Source: Pleurodeles waltl (taxonomy: Eukaryota > Chordata > Amphibia > Caudata > Salamandridae). Taken from it: 64,000 nucleotides of DNA. The position numbers were made by a program, and so were the translations under genes. Each line of letters starts with the position of its first letter. Position 1 is the stretch's first letter. The notes under the pieces are model-generated. The model saw nothing but the letters and a program-made list of their open reading frames with translations, did no database searches and was not told the origin of the DNA. Positions 36,488 through 49,061 of the stretch are shown here, piece after piece. The stretch spans positions 62,001 to 126,000 of the forward strand of contig NW_027150004.1 of the NCBI RefSeq assembly GCF_031143425.1, given 5' to 3'.

Positions 36488-39400
36488 GCGTTACCTAGCA
36501 TGTTTTCATATGCCCCGTTTATATTGTACACTAAGACTACGTGATGGGCCTCGGGGGAAACGTCTCCAGCAACCTTGTGTGCCTTTGGCAATGTGATCGT
36601 TACTAGTGCGTCTTTGTGGAGATGTCCTCGTGCTTCTGCGCACAACCTGAATCGGCGGTAAACGCAGTGGTGTCGTTTTGGAAAGCTGTCCATCATCCTG
36701 GTAAAAGGCGGGAATTCCCTTGCCTACTACGAGGGTGGACGGGGCGTGGCTCAGTGGGCGGAGCTTACAGGTGATTCATAAAGGGAGAACCTTCTACTCT
36801 GTGTCTGCAGGAGAGGAAGATAGAACCCGCGCGTCACTGTCAGATACAGATTACGCTCCAGTACATCATCAATTCACCTCCAGGAAGGATTCTAGATTGT
36901 TTTCTGCTATGGAATCTATGAGCGCACAGCCTTGCTTTATCTTTCCCACGCCCAAGAGTTAGGGTGGATTGTCCTTTCCAGAAGCTGAGCTTTAACTGGG
37001 GCACCTGCTACGTTTATATTTGTAAGTGTTTCCTGTTGAAGTTTAGTTTCTGTAAAATGAGCATCATGGCCTACCCAACCGGAGTATTTTCTACGAGTAA
37101 GTCAGTAAGCGTTACCTAGCATGTTTTCATATGCCCCGTTTATATTGTACACTAAGACTACGTGATGGGCCACGGGGGAAACCTCACCAGCAACTTTGTG
37201 TGCCTTTGGCAATGTGATCGTTACTAGTGCGTCTTTGTGGAGATGTCCTCGTGCTTCTGCGCACCAACAACGCACGACCTGAATCGGCGGTAAACGCAGT
37301 GGTGTCGTTTTGGAAAGCTGTCCATCATCCTGGTAAAAGGCGGGAATTCCTTTGCCTACTACGAGGGAGGACGGGGCGTGGCTCAGTGGGCGGAGCTTAC
37401 AGGTGATTCATAAAGGGAGAACCTTCTACTCTGTGTCTGCAGGAGAGGAAGATAGAACCCGCGCGTCACAGTCAGATACAGATTACGCTCCAGTACATCA
37501 TCAATTCACCTCCAGGAAGGATTCTAGATCTTTTTCTGCTATAGGATCTCTGAGCGCACAGCCTTGCTTTATCTTTGCCAAGCCCAATAGTTAGGGTGGC
37601 TTGTCCTTTCCAGAAGCTGAGCTTCAACTGGGGCACCTGCTACGTTTATATTTGTAAGTGCTTCCTGTTGAGGTTTAGTTTCTGTAAAATGAGCATCATG
37701 GCCTACCCAACGGAGTATTTTCTACGAGTAAGTCAGTAAGCGTTACCTAGCATGTTTTCATATGCCCCGTTTATATTGTACACTAAGACTACGTGATGGG
37801 CCTCGGGGGAAACCTCACCAGCAACCTTGTGTGCCTTTGGCAATGTGATCGTTACTAGTGCGTCTTTGTGGAGATGTCCTCGTGCTTCTGCGCATCAACA
37901 ACGCACGACCTGAATCGGCGGTAAACGCAGTGGTGTCGTTTTGGAAAGCTGTCCATCATCCTGGTAAAAGGCGGGAATTCCTTTGCCTACTACGAGGGTG
38001 GACGGGGCGTGGCTCAGCGGGCGGAGCTTACAGGTGATTCATAAAGGGAGAACCAGCTACTCTGTGTCTGCAGGAGAGGAAGATAGAACCCGCGCGTCAC
38101 AGTCAGATACAGATTACGCTCCAGTACATCATCAGTTCACCTCCAGGAAGGATTCTAGATCTTTTTCTGCTATGGAATCTATGAGCGCACAGCCTTGCTT
38201 TATCTTTGCCAAGCCCAAGTTAGGGTGGCTTGTCCTTTCCAGAAGCTGAGCTTCAACTGGGGCACCTGCTACGTTTATATTTGTAAATGCTTCCTTTGAG
38301 GTTTAGTTTCTGTAAAATGAGCATCATGGCCTACCCAACCGGAGTATTTTCTACGAGTAAGTCAGTAAGCGTTACCTAGCATGTTTTCATATGCCCCGTT
38401 TATATTGTACACTAAGACTACGTGATGGGCCACGGGGGAAACCTCACCAGCAACCTTGTGTGCCTTTGGCAATGTGATCGTTACTAGTGCGTCTTTGTGG
38501 AGATGTCCTCGTGCTTCTGCGCACCAACAACGCACGACCTGAATCGGCGGTAAACGCAGTGGTGTCGTTTTGGAAAGCTGTCCATCATCCTGGTAAAAGG
38601 CGGGAATTCCTTTGCCTACTACGAGGGAGGACGGGGCGTGGCTCAGTGGGCGGAGCTTACAGGTGATTCATAAAGGGAGAACCTTCTACTCTGTGTCTGC
38701 AGGAGAGGAAGATAGAACCCGCGCGTCACAGTCAGATACAGATTACGCTCCAGTACATCATCAATTCACCTCCAGGAAGGATTCTAGATCTTTTTCTGCT
38801 ATAGGATCTCTGAGCGCACAGCCTTGCTTTATCTTTGCCAAGCCCAAGTTAGGGTGGCTTGTCCTTTCCAGAAGCTGAGCTTCAACTGGGGCACCTGCTA
38901 CGTTTATATTTGTAAATGCTTCCTTTGAGTTTTAGTTTCTGTAAAATGAGCATCATGGCCTACCCAACCAGAGTATTTTCTACGAGTAAGTCAGTAAGCG
39001 TTACCTAGCATGTTTTCATATGCCCTGTTTATATTGTACACTAAGACTACGTGATGGGCAACGGGGGAAACCTCACCAGCAACCTTGTGTGCCTTTGGCA
39101 ATGTGATCGTTACTAGTGCGTCTTTGTGGAGATGTCCTCGTGCTTCTGCGCACCAACAACGCACGACCTGAATCGGCGGTAAACGCAGTGGTGTCGTTTT
39201 GGAAAGCTGTCCATCATCCTGGTAAAAGGCGGGAATTCCTTTGCCTACTACGAGGGAGGACGGGGCGTGGCTCAGTGGGCGGAGCTTACAGGTGATTCAT
39301 AAAGGGAGAACCTTCTACTCTGTGTCTGCAGGAGAGGAAGATAGAACCCGCGCGTCACAGTCAGATACAGATTACGCTCCAGTACATCATCAATTCACCT

Positions 39401-39628
39401 CCAGGAAGGATTCTAGATCTTTTTCTGCTATAGGATCTCTGAGCGCACAGCCTTGCTTTATCTTTGCCAAGCCCAATAGTTAGGGTTTCTTGTCCTTTCC
39501 AGAAGCTGAGCTTCAACTGGGGCACCTGCTACGTTTATATTTGTAAGTGCTTCCTGTTGAGGTTTAGTTTCTTTAAAATGAGCATCATGGCCTACCCAAC
39601 GGAGTATTTTCTACGAGTAAGTCAGTAA
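36488..39628 (+). repeat. HOR block 11 (5-mer B-C-D-F-A/E)
   Basis: Monomer starts are 36488, 37109, 37740, 38369 and 38998. The last starts like the A monomer (CCTGTTTATATT, GGGCAACGGG) and ends like E (FYSV-coding right half, TCTTTAAAA, CAACGGAG), again shortening the block by one. The B monomer carries a private CACTGTCAG near 36837. Confidence 0.85.
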
Positions 39629-42600
39629 GCGTTACCTAGCATGTTTTCATATGCCCCGTTTATATTGTACACTAAGACTACGTGATGGGCCTCGGGGGAA
39701 ACGTCTCCAGCAACCTTGTGTGCCTTTGGCAATGTGATCGTTACTAGTGCGTCTTTGTGGAGATGTCCTCGTGCTTCTGCGCACAACCTGAATCGGCGGT
39801 AAACGCAATGGTGTCGTTTTGGAAAGCTGTCCATCATCCTGGTAAAAGGCGGGAATTCCCTTGCCTACTACGAGGGTGGACGGGGCGTGGCTCAGCGGGC
39901 GGAGCTTACAGGTGATTCATAAAGGGAGAACCTTCTACTCTGTGTCTGCAGGAGAGGAAGATAGAACCCGCGCGTCACAGTCAGATACAGATTACGCTCC
40001 AGTACATCATCAATTCACCTCCAGGAAGGATTCTAGATTGTTTTCTGCTATGGAATCTATGAGCGCACAGCCTTGCTTTATCTTTCCCACGCCCAAGAGT
40101 TAGGGTGGCTTGTCCTTTCCAGAAGCTGAGCTTTAACTGGGGCACCTGCTACGTTTATATTTGTAAGTGTTTCCTGTTGAAGTTTAGTTTCTGTAAAATG
40201 AGCATCATGGCCTACCCAACCGGAGTATTTTCTACGAGTAAGTCAGTAAGCGTTACCTAGCATGTTTTCATATGCCCCGTTTATATTGTACACTAAGACT
40301 ACGTGATGGGCCACGGGGGAAACCTCACCAGCAACTTTGTGTGCCTTTGGCAATGTGATCGTTACTAGTGCGTCTTTGTGGAGATGTCCTCGTGCTTCTG
40401 CGCACCAACAACGCACGACCTGAATCGGCGGTAAACGCAGTGGTGTCGTTTTGGAAAGCTGTCCATCATCCTGGTAAAAGGCGGGAATTCCTTTGCCTAC
40501 TACGAGGGAGGACGGGGCGTGGCTCAGTGGGCGGAGCTTACAGGTGATTCATAAAGGGAGAACCTTCTACTCTGTGTCTGCAGGAGAGGAAGATAGAACC
40601 CGCGCGTCACAGTCAGATACAGATTACGCTCCAGTACATCATCAACTCACCTCCAGGAAGGATTCTAGATCTTTTTCTGCTATAGGATCTCTGAGCGCAC
40701 AGCCTTGCTTTATCTTTGCCAAGCCCAATAGTTAGGGTGGCTTGTCCTTTCCAGAAGCTGAGCTTCAACTGGGGCACCTGCTACGTTTATATTTGTAAGT
40801 GCTTCCTGTTGAGGTTTAGTTTCTGTAAAATGAGCATCATGGCCTACCCAACGGAGTATTTTCTACGAGTAAGTCAGTAAGCGTTACCTAGCATGTTTTC
40901 ATATGCCCCGTTTATATTGTACACTAAGACTACGTGATGGGCCTCGGGGGAAACCTCACCAGCAACCTTGTGTGCCTTTGGCAATGTGATCGTTACTAGT
41001 GCATCTTTGTGGAGATGTCCTCGTGCTTCTGCGCACCAACAACGCACGACCTGAATCGGCGGTAAACGCAGTGGTGTCGTTTTGGAAAGCTGTCCATCAT
41101 CCTGGTAAAAGGCGGGAAATTCCTTTGCCTACTACGAGGGTGGACGGGGCGTGGCTCAGCGGGCGGAGCTTACAGGTGATTCATAAAGGGAGAACCAGCT
41201 GCTCTGTGTCTGCAGGAAAGGAAGATAGAACCCGCGCGTCACAGTCAGATACAGATTACGCTCCAGTACATCATCAATTCACCTCCAGGAAGGATTCTAG
41301 ATTGTTTTCTGCTATGGAATCTATGAGCGCACAGCCTTGCTTTATCTTTCCCACGCCCAAGAGTTAGGGTGGCTTGTCCTTTCCAGAAGCTGAGCTTCAC
41401 CTGGGGCACCTGCTACGTTTATATTTGTAAGTGCTTCCTGTTGAGGTTTAGTTTCTGTAAAATGAGCATCATGGCCTACCCAACCGGAGTATTTTCTACG
41501 AGTAAGTCAGTAAGCGTTACCTAGCATGTTTTCATATGCCCCGTTTATATTGTACACTAAGACTACGTGATGGGCCACGGGGGAAACCTCACCAGCAACC
41601 TTGTGTGCCTTTGGCAATGTGATCGTTACTAGTGCGTCTTTGTGGAGATGTCCTCGTGCTTCTGCGCACCAACAACGCACGACCTGAATCGGCGGTAAAC
41701 GCAGTGGTGTCGTTTTGGAAAGCTGTCCATCATCCTGGTAAAAGGCGGGAATTCCTTTGCCTACTACGAGGGAGGACGGGGCATGGCTCAGTGGGCGGAG
41801 CTTACAGGTGATTCATAAAGGGAGAACCTTCTACTCTGTGTCTGCAGGAGAGGAAGATAGAACCCGCGCGTCACAGTCAGATACAGATTACGCTCCAGTA
41901 CATCATCAATTCACCTCCAGGAAGGATTCTAGATCTTTTTCTGCTATAGGATCTCTGAGCGCACAGCCTTGCTTTATCTTTGCCAAGCCCAAGTTAGGGT
42001 GGCTTGTCCTTTCCAGAAGCTGAGCTTCACCTGGGGCACCTGCTACGTTTATATTTGTAAGTGCTTCCTGTTGAGGTTTAGTTTCTGTAAAATGAGCATC
42101 ATGGCCTACCCAACCGGAGTATTTTCTACGAGTAAGTCAGTAAGCGTTACCTAGCATGTTTTCATATGCCCCGTGTATATTGTACACTAAGACTACGTGA
42201 TGGGCCACGGGGGACACCTCACCAGCAACCTTGTGTGCCTTTGGCAATGTGATCGTTACTAGTGCGTCTTTGTGGAGATGTCCTCGTGCTTCTGCGCACC
42301 AACAACGCACGACCTGAATCGGCGGTAAACGCAGTGGTGTCGTTTTGGAAATCTGTCCATCATCCTGGTAAAAGGCGGGAATTCCTTTGCCTACTACGAG
42401 GGAGGACGGGGCGTGGCTCAGTGGGCGGAGCTTACAGGTGATTCATAAAGGGAGAACCTTCTACTCTGTGTCTGCAGGAGAGGAAGATAGAACCCGCGCG
42501 TCACAGTCAGATACAGATTACGCTCCAGTACATCATCAATTCACCTCCAGGAAGGATTCTAGATCTTTTTCTGCTATAGGATCTCTGAGCGCACAGCCTT

Positions 42601-42774
42601 GCTTTATCTTTGCCAAGCCCAATAGTTAGGGTGGCTTGTCCTTTCCAGAAGCTGAGCTTCAACTGGGGCACCTGCTACGTTTATATTTGTAAGTGCTTCC
42701 TGTTGAGGTTTAGTTTCTTTAAAATGAGCATCATGGCCTACCCAACGGAGTATTTTCTACGAGTAAGTCAGTAA
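39629..42774 (+). repeat. HOR block 12 (5-mer B-C-D/A-F/A-E)
   Basis: Monomer starts are 39629, 40250, 40881, 41514 and 42144. The monomer at 40881 has a D-like left end (GCCTCGGG) but GCGCACCAAC and an A-like right half, plus an extra A at 41117-41119 that destroys the EcoRI site. The monomer at 41514 has GCATGGC (A at 41783), and the E monomer has GGAAATCTG (T at 42352). These markers recur 3,775 bp downstream. Confidence 0.84.
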
Positions 42775-44880
42775 GCGTTACCTAGCATGTTTTCATATGC
42801 CCCGTTTATATTGTACACTAAGACTACGTGATGGGCCTCGGGGGAAACGTCTCCAGCAACCTTGTGTGCCTTTGGCAATGTGATCGTTACTAGTGCGTCT
42901 TTGTGGAGATGTCCTCGTGCTTCTGCGCACAACCTGAATCGGCGGTAAACGCAGTGGTGTCGTTTTGGAAAGCTGTCCATCATCCTGGTAAAAGGCGGGA
43001 ATTCCCTTGCCTACTACGAGGGTGGACGGGGCGTGGCTCAGTGGGCGGAGCTTACAGGTGATTCATAAAGGGAGAACCTTCTACTCTGTGTCTGCAGGAG
43101 AGGAAGATAGAACCCGCGCGTCACAGTCAGATACAGATTACGCTCCAGTACATCATCAATTCACCTCCAGGAAGGATTCTAGATTGTTTTCTGCTATGGA
43201 ATCTATGAGCGCACAGCCTTGCTTTATCTTTCCCACGCCCAAGAGTTAGGGTGGCTTGTCCTTTCCAGAAGCTGAGCTTTAACTGGGGCACCTGCTACGT
43301 TTATATTTGTAAGTGTTTCCTGTTGAAGTTTAGTTTCTGTAAAATGAGCATCATGGCCTACCCAACCGGAGTATTTTCTACGAGTAAGTCAGTAAGCGTT
43401 ACCTAGCATGTTTTCATATGCCCCGTTTATATTGTACACTAAGACTACGTGATGGGCCACGGGGGAAACCTCACCAGCAACTTTGTGTGCCTTTGGCAAT
43501 GTGATCGTTACTAGTGCGTCTTTGTGGAGATGTCCTCGTGCTTCTGCGCACCAACAACGCACGACCTGAATCGGCGGTAAACGCAGTGGTGTCGTTTTGG
43601 AAAGCTGTCCATCATCCTGGTAAAAGGCGGGAATTCCTTTGCCTACTACGAGGGAGGACGGGGCGTGGCTCAGTGGGCGGAGCTTACAGGTGATTCATAA
43701 AGGGAGAACCTTCTACTCTGTGTCTGCAGGAGAGGAAGATAGAACCCGCGCGTCACAGTCAGATACAGATTACGCTCCAGTACATCATCAATTCACCTCC
43801 AGGAAGGATTCTAGATCTTTTTCTGCTATAGGATCTCTGAGCGCACAGCCTTGCTTTATCTTTGCCAAGCCCAATAGTTAGGGTGGCTTGTCCTTTCCAG
43901 AAGCTGAGCTTCAACTGGGGCACCTGCTACGTTTATATTTGTAAGTGCTTCCTGTTGAGGTTTAGTTTCTGTAAAATGAGCATCATGGCCTACCCAACGG
44001 AGTATTTTCTACGAGTAAGTCAGTAAGCGTTACCTAGCATGTTTTCATATGCCCCGTTTATATTGTACACTAAGACTACGTGATGGGCCTCGGGGGAAAC
44101 CTCACCAGCAACCTTGTGTGCCTTTGGCAATGTGATCGTTACTAGTGCGTCTTTGTGGAGATGTCCTCGTGCTTCTGCGCATCAACAACGCACGACCTGA
44201 ATCGGCGGTAAACGCAGTGGTGTCGTTTTGGAAAGCTGTCCATCATCCTGGTAAAAGGCGGGAATTCCTTTGCCTACTACGAGGGTGGACGGGGCGTGGC
44301 TCAGCGGGCGGAGCTTACAGGTGATTCATAAAGGGAGAACCAGCTACTCTGTGTCTGCAGGAGAGGAAGATAGAACCCGCGCGTCACAGTCAGATACAGA
44401 TTACGCTCCAGTACATCATCAGTTCACCTCCAGGAAGGATTCTAGATCTTTTTCTGCTATGGAATCTATGAGCGCACAGCCTTGCTTTATCTTTGCCAAG
44501 CCCAAGTTAGGGTGGCTTGTCCTTTCCAGAAGCTGAGCTTCAACTGGGGCACCTGCTACGTTTATATTTGTAAATGCTTCCTTTGAGGTTTAGTTTCTGT
44601 AAAATGAGCATCATGGCCTACCCAACCGGAGTATTTTCTACGAGTAAGTCAGTAAGCATTACCTAGCATGTTTTCATATGCCCCGTTTATATTGTACACT
44701 AAGACTACGTGATGGGCCACGGGGGAAACCTCACCAGCAACCTTGTGTGCCTTTGGCAATGTGATCGTTACTAGTGCGTCTTTGTGGAGATGTCCTCGTG
44801 CTTCTGCGCACCAACAACGCACGACCTGAATCGGCGGTAAACGCAGTGGTGTCGTTTTGGAAATCTGTCCATCATCCTGG
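41514..44880 (+). repeat. Recent duplication, copy 1 (offset 3,775 bp)
   Basis: Rare markers at 41783, 42352, 44658 and 44864 recur at 45558, 46127, 48433 and 48639, each 3,775 bp away, and monomer spacing agrees. The extra A at 44892-44894 has no counterpart near 48669, so the match ends at about 44.88 kb. Confidence 0.8.
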
Positions 44881-46549
44881 TAAAAGGCGGGAAATTCCTT
44901 TGCCTACTACGAGGGAGGACGGGGCGTGGCTCAGCGGGCGGAGCTTACAGGTGATTCATAAAGGGAGAACCAGCTGCTCTGTGTCTGCAGGAAAGGAAGA
45001 TAGAACCCGCGCGTCACAGTCAGATACAGATTACGCTCCAGTACATCATCAATTCACCTCCAGGAAGGATTCTAGATTGTTTTCTGCTATGGAATCTATG
45101 AGCGCACAGCCTTGCTTTATCTTTCCCACGCCCAAGAGTTAGGGTGGCTTGTCCTTTCCAGAAGCTGAGCTTCACCTGGGGCACCTGCTACGTTTATATT
45201 TGTAAGTGCTTCCTGTTGAGGTTTAGTTTCTGTAAAATGAGCATCATGGCCTACCCAACCGGAGTATTTTCTACGAGTAAGTCAGTAAGCGTTACCTAGC
45301 ATGTTTTCATATGCCCCGTTTATATTGTACACTAAGACTACGTGATGGGCCACGGGGGAAACCTCACCAGCAACCTTGTGTGCCTTTGGCAATGTGATCG
45401 TTACTAGTGCGTCTTTGTGGAGATGTCCTCGTGCTTCTGCGCACCAACAACGCACGACCTGAATCGGCGGTAAACGCAGTGGTGTCGTTTTGGAAAGCTG
45501 TCCATCATCCTGGTAAAAGGCGGGAATTCCTTTGCCTACTACGAGGGAGGACGGGGCATGGCTCAGTGGGCGGAGCTTACAGGTGATTCATAAAGGGAGA
45601 ACCTTCTACTCTGTGTCTGCAGGAGAGGAAGATAGAACCCGCGCGTCACAGTCAGATACAGATTACGCTCCAGTACATCATCAATTCACCTCCAGGAAGG
45701 ATTCTAGATCTTTTTCTGCTATAGGATCTCTGAGCGCACAGCCTTGCTTTATCTTTGCCAAGCCCAAGTTAGGGTGGCTTGTCCTTTCCAGAAGCTGAGC
45801 TTCACCTGGGGCACCTGCTACGTTTATATTTGTAAGTGCTTCCTGTTGAGGTTTAGTTTCTGTAAAATGAGCATCATGGCCTACCCAACCGGAGTATTTT
45901 CTACGAGTAAGTCAGTAAGCGTTACCTAGCATGTTTTCATATGCCCCGTGTATATTGTACACTAAGACTACGTGATGGGCCACGGGGGACACCTCACCAG
46001 CAACCTTGTGTGCCTTTGGCAATGTGATCGTTACTAGTGCGTCTTTGTGGAGATGTCCTCGTGCTTCTGCGCACCAACAACGCACGACCTGAATCGGCGG
46101 TAAACGCAGTGGTGTCGTTTTGGAAATCTGTCCATCATCCTGGTAAAAGGCGGGAATTCCTTTGCCTACTACGAGGGAGGACGGGGCGTGGCTCAGTGGG
46201 CGGAGCTTACAGGTGATTCATAAAGGGAGAACCTTCTACTCTGTGTCTGCAGGAGAGGAAGATAGAACCCGCGCGTCACAGTCAGATACAGATTACGCTC
46301 CAGTACATCATCAATTCACCTCCAGGAAGGATTCTAGATCTTTTTCTGCTATAGGATCTCTGAGCGCACAGCCTTGCTTTATCTTTGCCAAGCCCAATAG
46401 TTAGGGTGGCTTGTCCTTTCCAGAAGCTGAGCTTCAACTGGGGCACCTGCTACGTTTATATTTGTAAGTGCTTCCTGTTGAGGTTTAGTTTCTTTAAAAT
46501 GAGCATCATGGCCTACCCAACGGAGTATTTTCTACGAGTAAGTCAGTAA
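42775..46549 (+). repeat. HOR block 13 (6-mer B-C-D-F/A-F/A-E)
   Basis: Monomer starts are 42775, 43396, 44027, 44656, 45289 and 45919. The monomer at 44656 opens with GCATTACC instead of GCGTTACC, has GGAAATCTG (T at 44864), and the extra A at 44892-44894 also seen in block 12. The monomer at 45289 repeats GCATGGC (45558). Most of the block matches the sequence 3,775 bp upstream or downstream. Confidence 0.84.
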
Positions 46550-48655
46550 GCGTTACCTAGCATGTTTTCATATGCCCCGTTTATATTGTACACTAAGACT
46601 ACGTGATGGGCCTCGGGGGAAACGTCTCCAGCAACCTTGTGTGCCTTTGGCAATGTGATCGTTACTAGTGCGTCTTTGTGGAGATGTCCTCGTGCTTCTG
46701 CGCACAACCTGAATCGGCGGTAAACGCAGTGGTGTCGTTTTGGAAAGCTGTCCATCATCCTGGTAAAAGGCGGGAATTCCCTTGCCTACTACGAGGGTGG
46801 ACGGGGCGTGGCTCAGTGGGCGGAGCTTACAGGTGATTCATAAAGGGAGAACCTTCTACTCTGTGTCTGCAGGAGAGGAAGATAGAACCCGCGCGTCACA
46901 GTCAGATACAGATTACGCTCCAGTACATCATCAATTCACCTCCAGGAAGGATTCTAGATTGTTTTCTGCTATGGAATCTATGAGCGCACAGCCTTGCTTT
47001 ATCTTTCCCACGCCCAAGAGTTAGGGTGGCTTGTCCTTTCCAGAAGCTGAGCTTTAACTGGGGCACCTGCTACGTTTATATTTGTAAGTGTTTCCTGTTG
47101 AAGTTTAGTTTCTGTAAAATGAGCATCATGGCCTACCCAACCGGAGTATTTTCTACGAGTAAGTCAGTAAGCGTTACCTAGCATGTTTTCATATGCCCCG
47201 TTTATATTGTACACTAAGACTACGTGATGGGCCACGGGGGAAACCTCACCAGCAACTTTGTGTGCCTTTGGCAATGTGATCGTTACTAGTGCGTCTTTGT
47301 GGAGATGTCCTCGTGCTTCTGCGCACCAACAACGCACGACCTGAATCGGCGGTAAACGCAGTGGTGTCGTTTTGGAAAGCTGTCCATCATCCTGGTAAAA
47401 GGCGGGAATTCCTTTGCCTACTACGAGGGAGGACGGGGCGTGGCTCAGTGGGCGGAGCTTACAGGTGATTCATAAAGGGAGAACCTTCTACTCTGTGTCT
47501 GCAGGAGAGGAAGATAGAACCCGCGCGTCACAGTCAGATACAGATTACGCTCCAGTACATCATCAATTCACCTCCAGGAAGGATTCTAGATCTTTTTCTG
47601 CTATAGGATCTCTGAGCGCACAGCCTTGCTTTATCTTTGCCAAGCCCAATAGTTAGGGTGGCTTGTCCTTTCCAGAAGCTGAGCTTCAACTGGGGCACCT
47701 GCTACGTTTATATTTGTAAGTGCTTCCTGTTGAGGTTTAGTTTCTGTAAAATGAGCATCATGGCCTACCCAACGGAGTATTTTCTACGAGTAAGTCAGTA
47801 AGCGTTACCTAGCATGTTTTCATATGCCCCGTTTATATTGTACACTAAGACTACGTGATGGGCCTCGGGGGAAACCTCACCAGCAACCTTGTGTGCCTTT
47901 GGCAATGTGATCGTTACTAGTGCGTCTTTGTGGAGATGTCCTCGTGCTTCTGCGCATCAACAACGCACGACCTGAATCGGCGGTAAACGCAGTGGTGTCG
48001 TTTTGGAAAGCTGTCCATCATCCTGGTAAAAGGCGGGAATTCCTTTGCCTACTACGAGGGTGGACGGGGCGTGGCTCAGCGGGCGGAGCTTACAGGTGAT
48101 TCATAAAGGGAGAACCAGCTACTCTGTGTCTGCAGGAGAGGAAGATAGAACCCGCGCGTCACAGTCAGATACAGATTACGCTCCAGTACATCATCAGTTC
48201 ACCTCCAGGAAGGATTCTAGATCTTTTTCTGCTATGGAATCTATGAGCGCACAGCCTTGCTTTATCTTTGCCAAGCCCAAGTTAGGGTGGCTTGTCCTTT
48301 CCAGAAGCTGAGCTTCAACTGGGGCACCTGCTACGTTTATATTTGTAAATGCTTCCTTTGAGGTTTAGTTTCTGTAAAATGAGCATCATGGCCTACCCAA
48401 CCGGAGTATTTTCTACGAGTAAGTCAGTAAGCATTACCTAGCATGTTTTCATATGCCCCGTTTATATTGTACACTAAGACTACGTGATGGGCCACGGGGG
48501 AAACCTCACCAGCAACCTTGTGTGCCTTTGGCAATGTGATCGTTACTAGTGCGTCTTTGTGGAGATGTCCTCGTGCTTCTGCGCACCAACAACGCACGAC
48601 CTGAATCGGCGGTAAACGCAGTGGTGTCGTTTTGGAAATCTGTCCATCATCCTGG
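45289..48655 (+). repeat. Recent duplication, copy 2 (offset 3,775 bp)
   Basis: Partner of 41514-44880. It ends where the monomer at 48431 switches to an E-like right half. The offset equals one canonical 6-mer HOR with the 631 bp form of F or an equivalent, pointing to unequal exchange in HOR register. Confidence 0.8.
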
Positions 48656-49061
48656 TAAAAGGCGGGAATTCCTTTGCCTACTACGAGGGAGGACGGGGCG
48701 TGGCTCAGTGGGCGGAGCTTACAGGTGATTCATAAAGGGAGAACCTTCTACTCTGTGTCTGCAGGAGAGGAAGATAGAACCCGCGCGTCACAGTCAGATA
48801 CAGATTACGCTCCAGTACATCATCAATTCACCTCCAGGAAGGATTCTAGATCTTTTTCTGCTATAGGATCTCTGAGCGCACAGCCTTGCTTTATCTTTGC
48901 CAAGCCCAATAGTTAGGGTGGCTTGTCCTTTCCAGAAGCTGAGCTTCAACTGGGGCACCTGCTACGTTTATATTTGTAAGTGCTTCCTGTTGAGGTTTAG
49001 TTTCTTTAAAATGAGCATCATGGCCTACCCAACGGAGTATTTTCTACGAGTAAGTCAGTAA
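46550..49061 (+). repeat. HOR block 14 (4-mer B-C-D-F/E)
   Basis: Monomer starts are 46550, 47171, 47802 and 48431. The last begins with GCATTACC (A at 48433) and has GGAAATCTG (T at 48639), like the monomer at 44656, but ends E-like with TCTTTAAAA. The F-to-E join removes two monomers. Confidence 0.85.
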
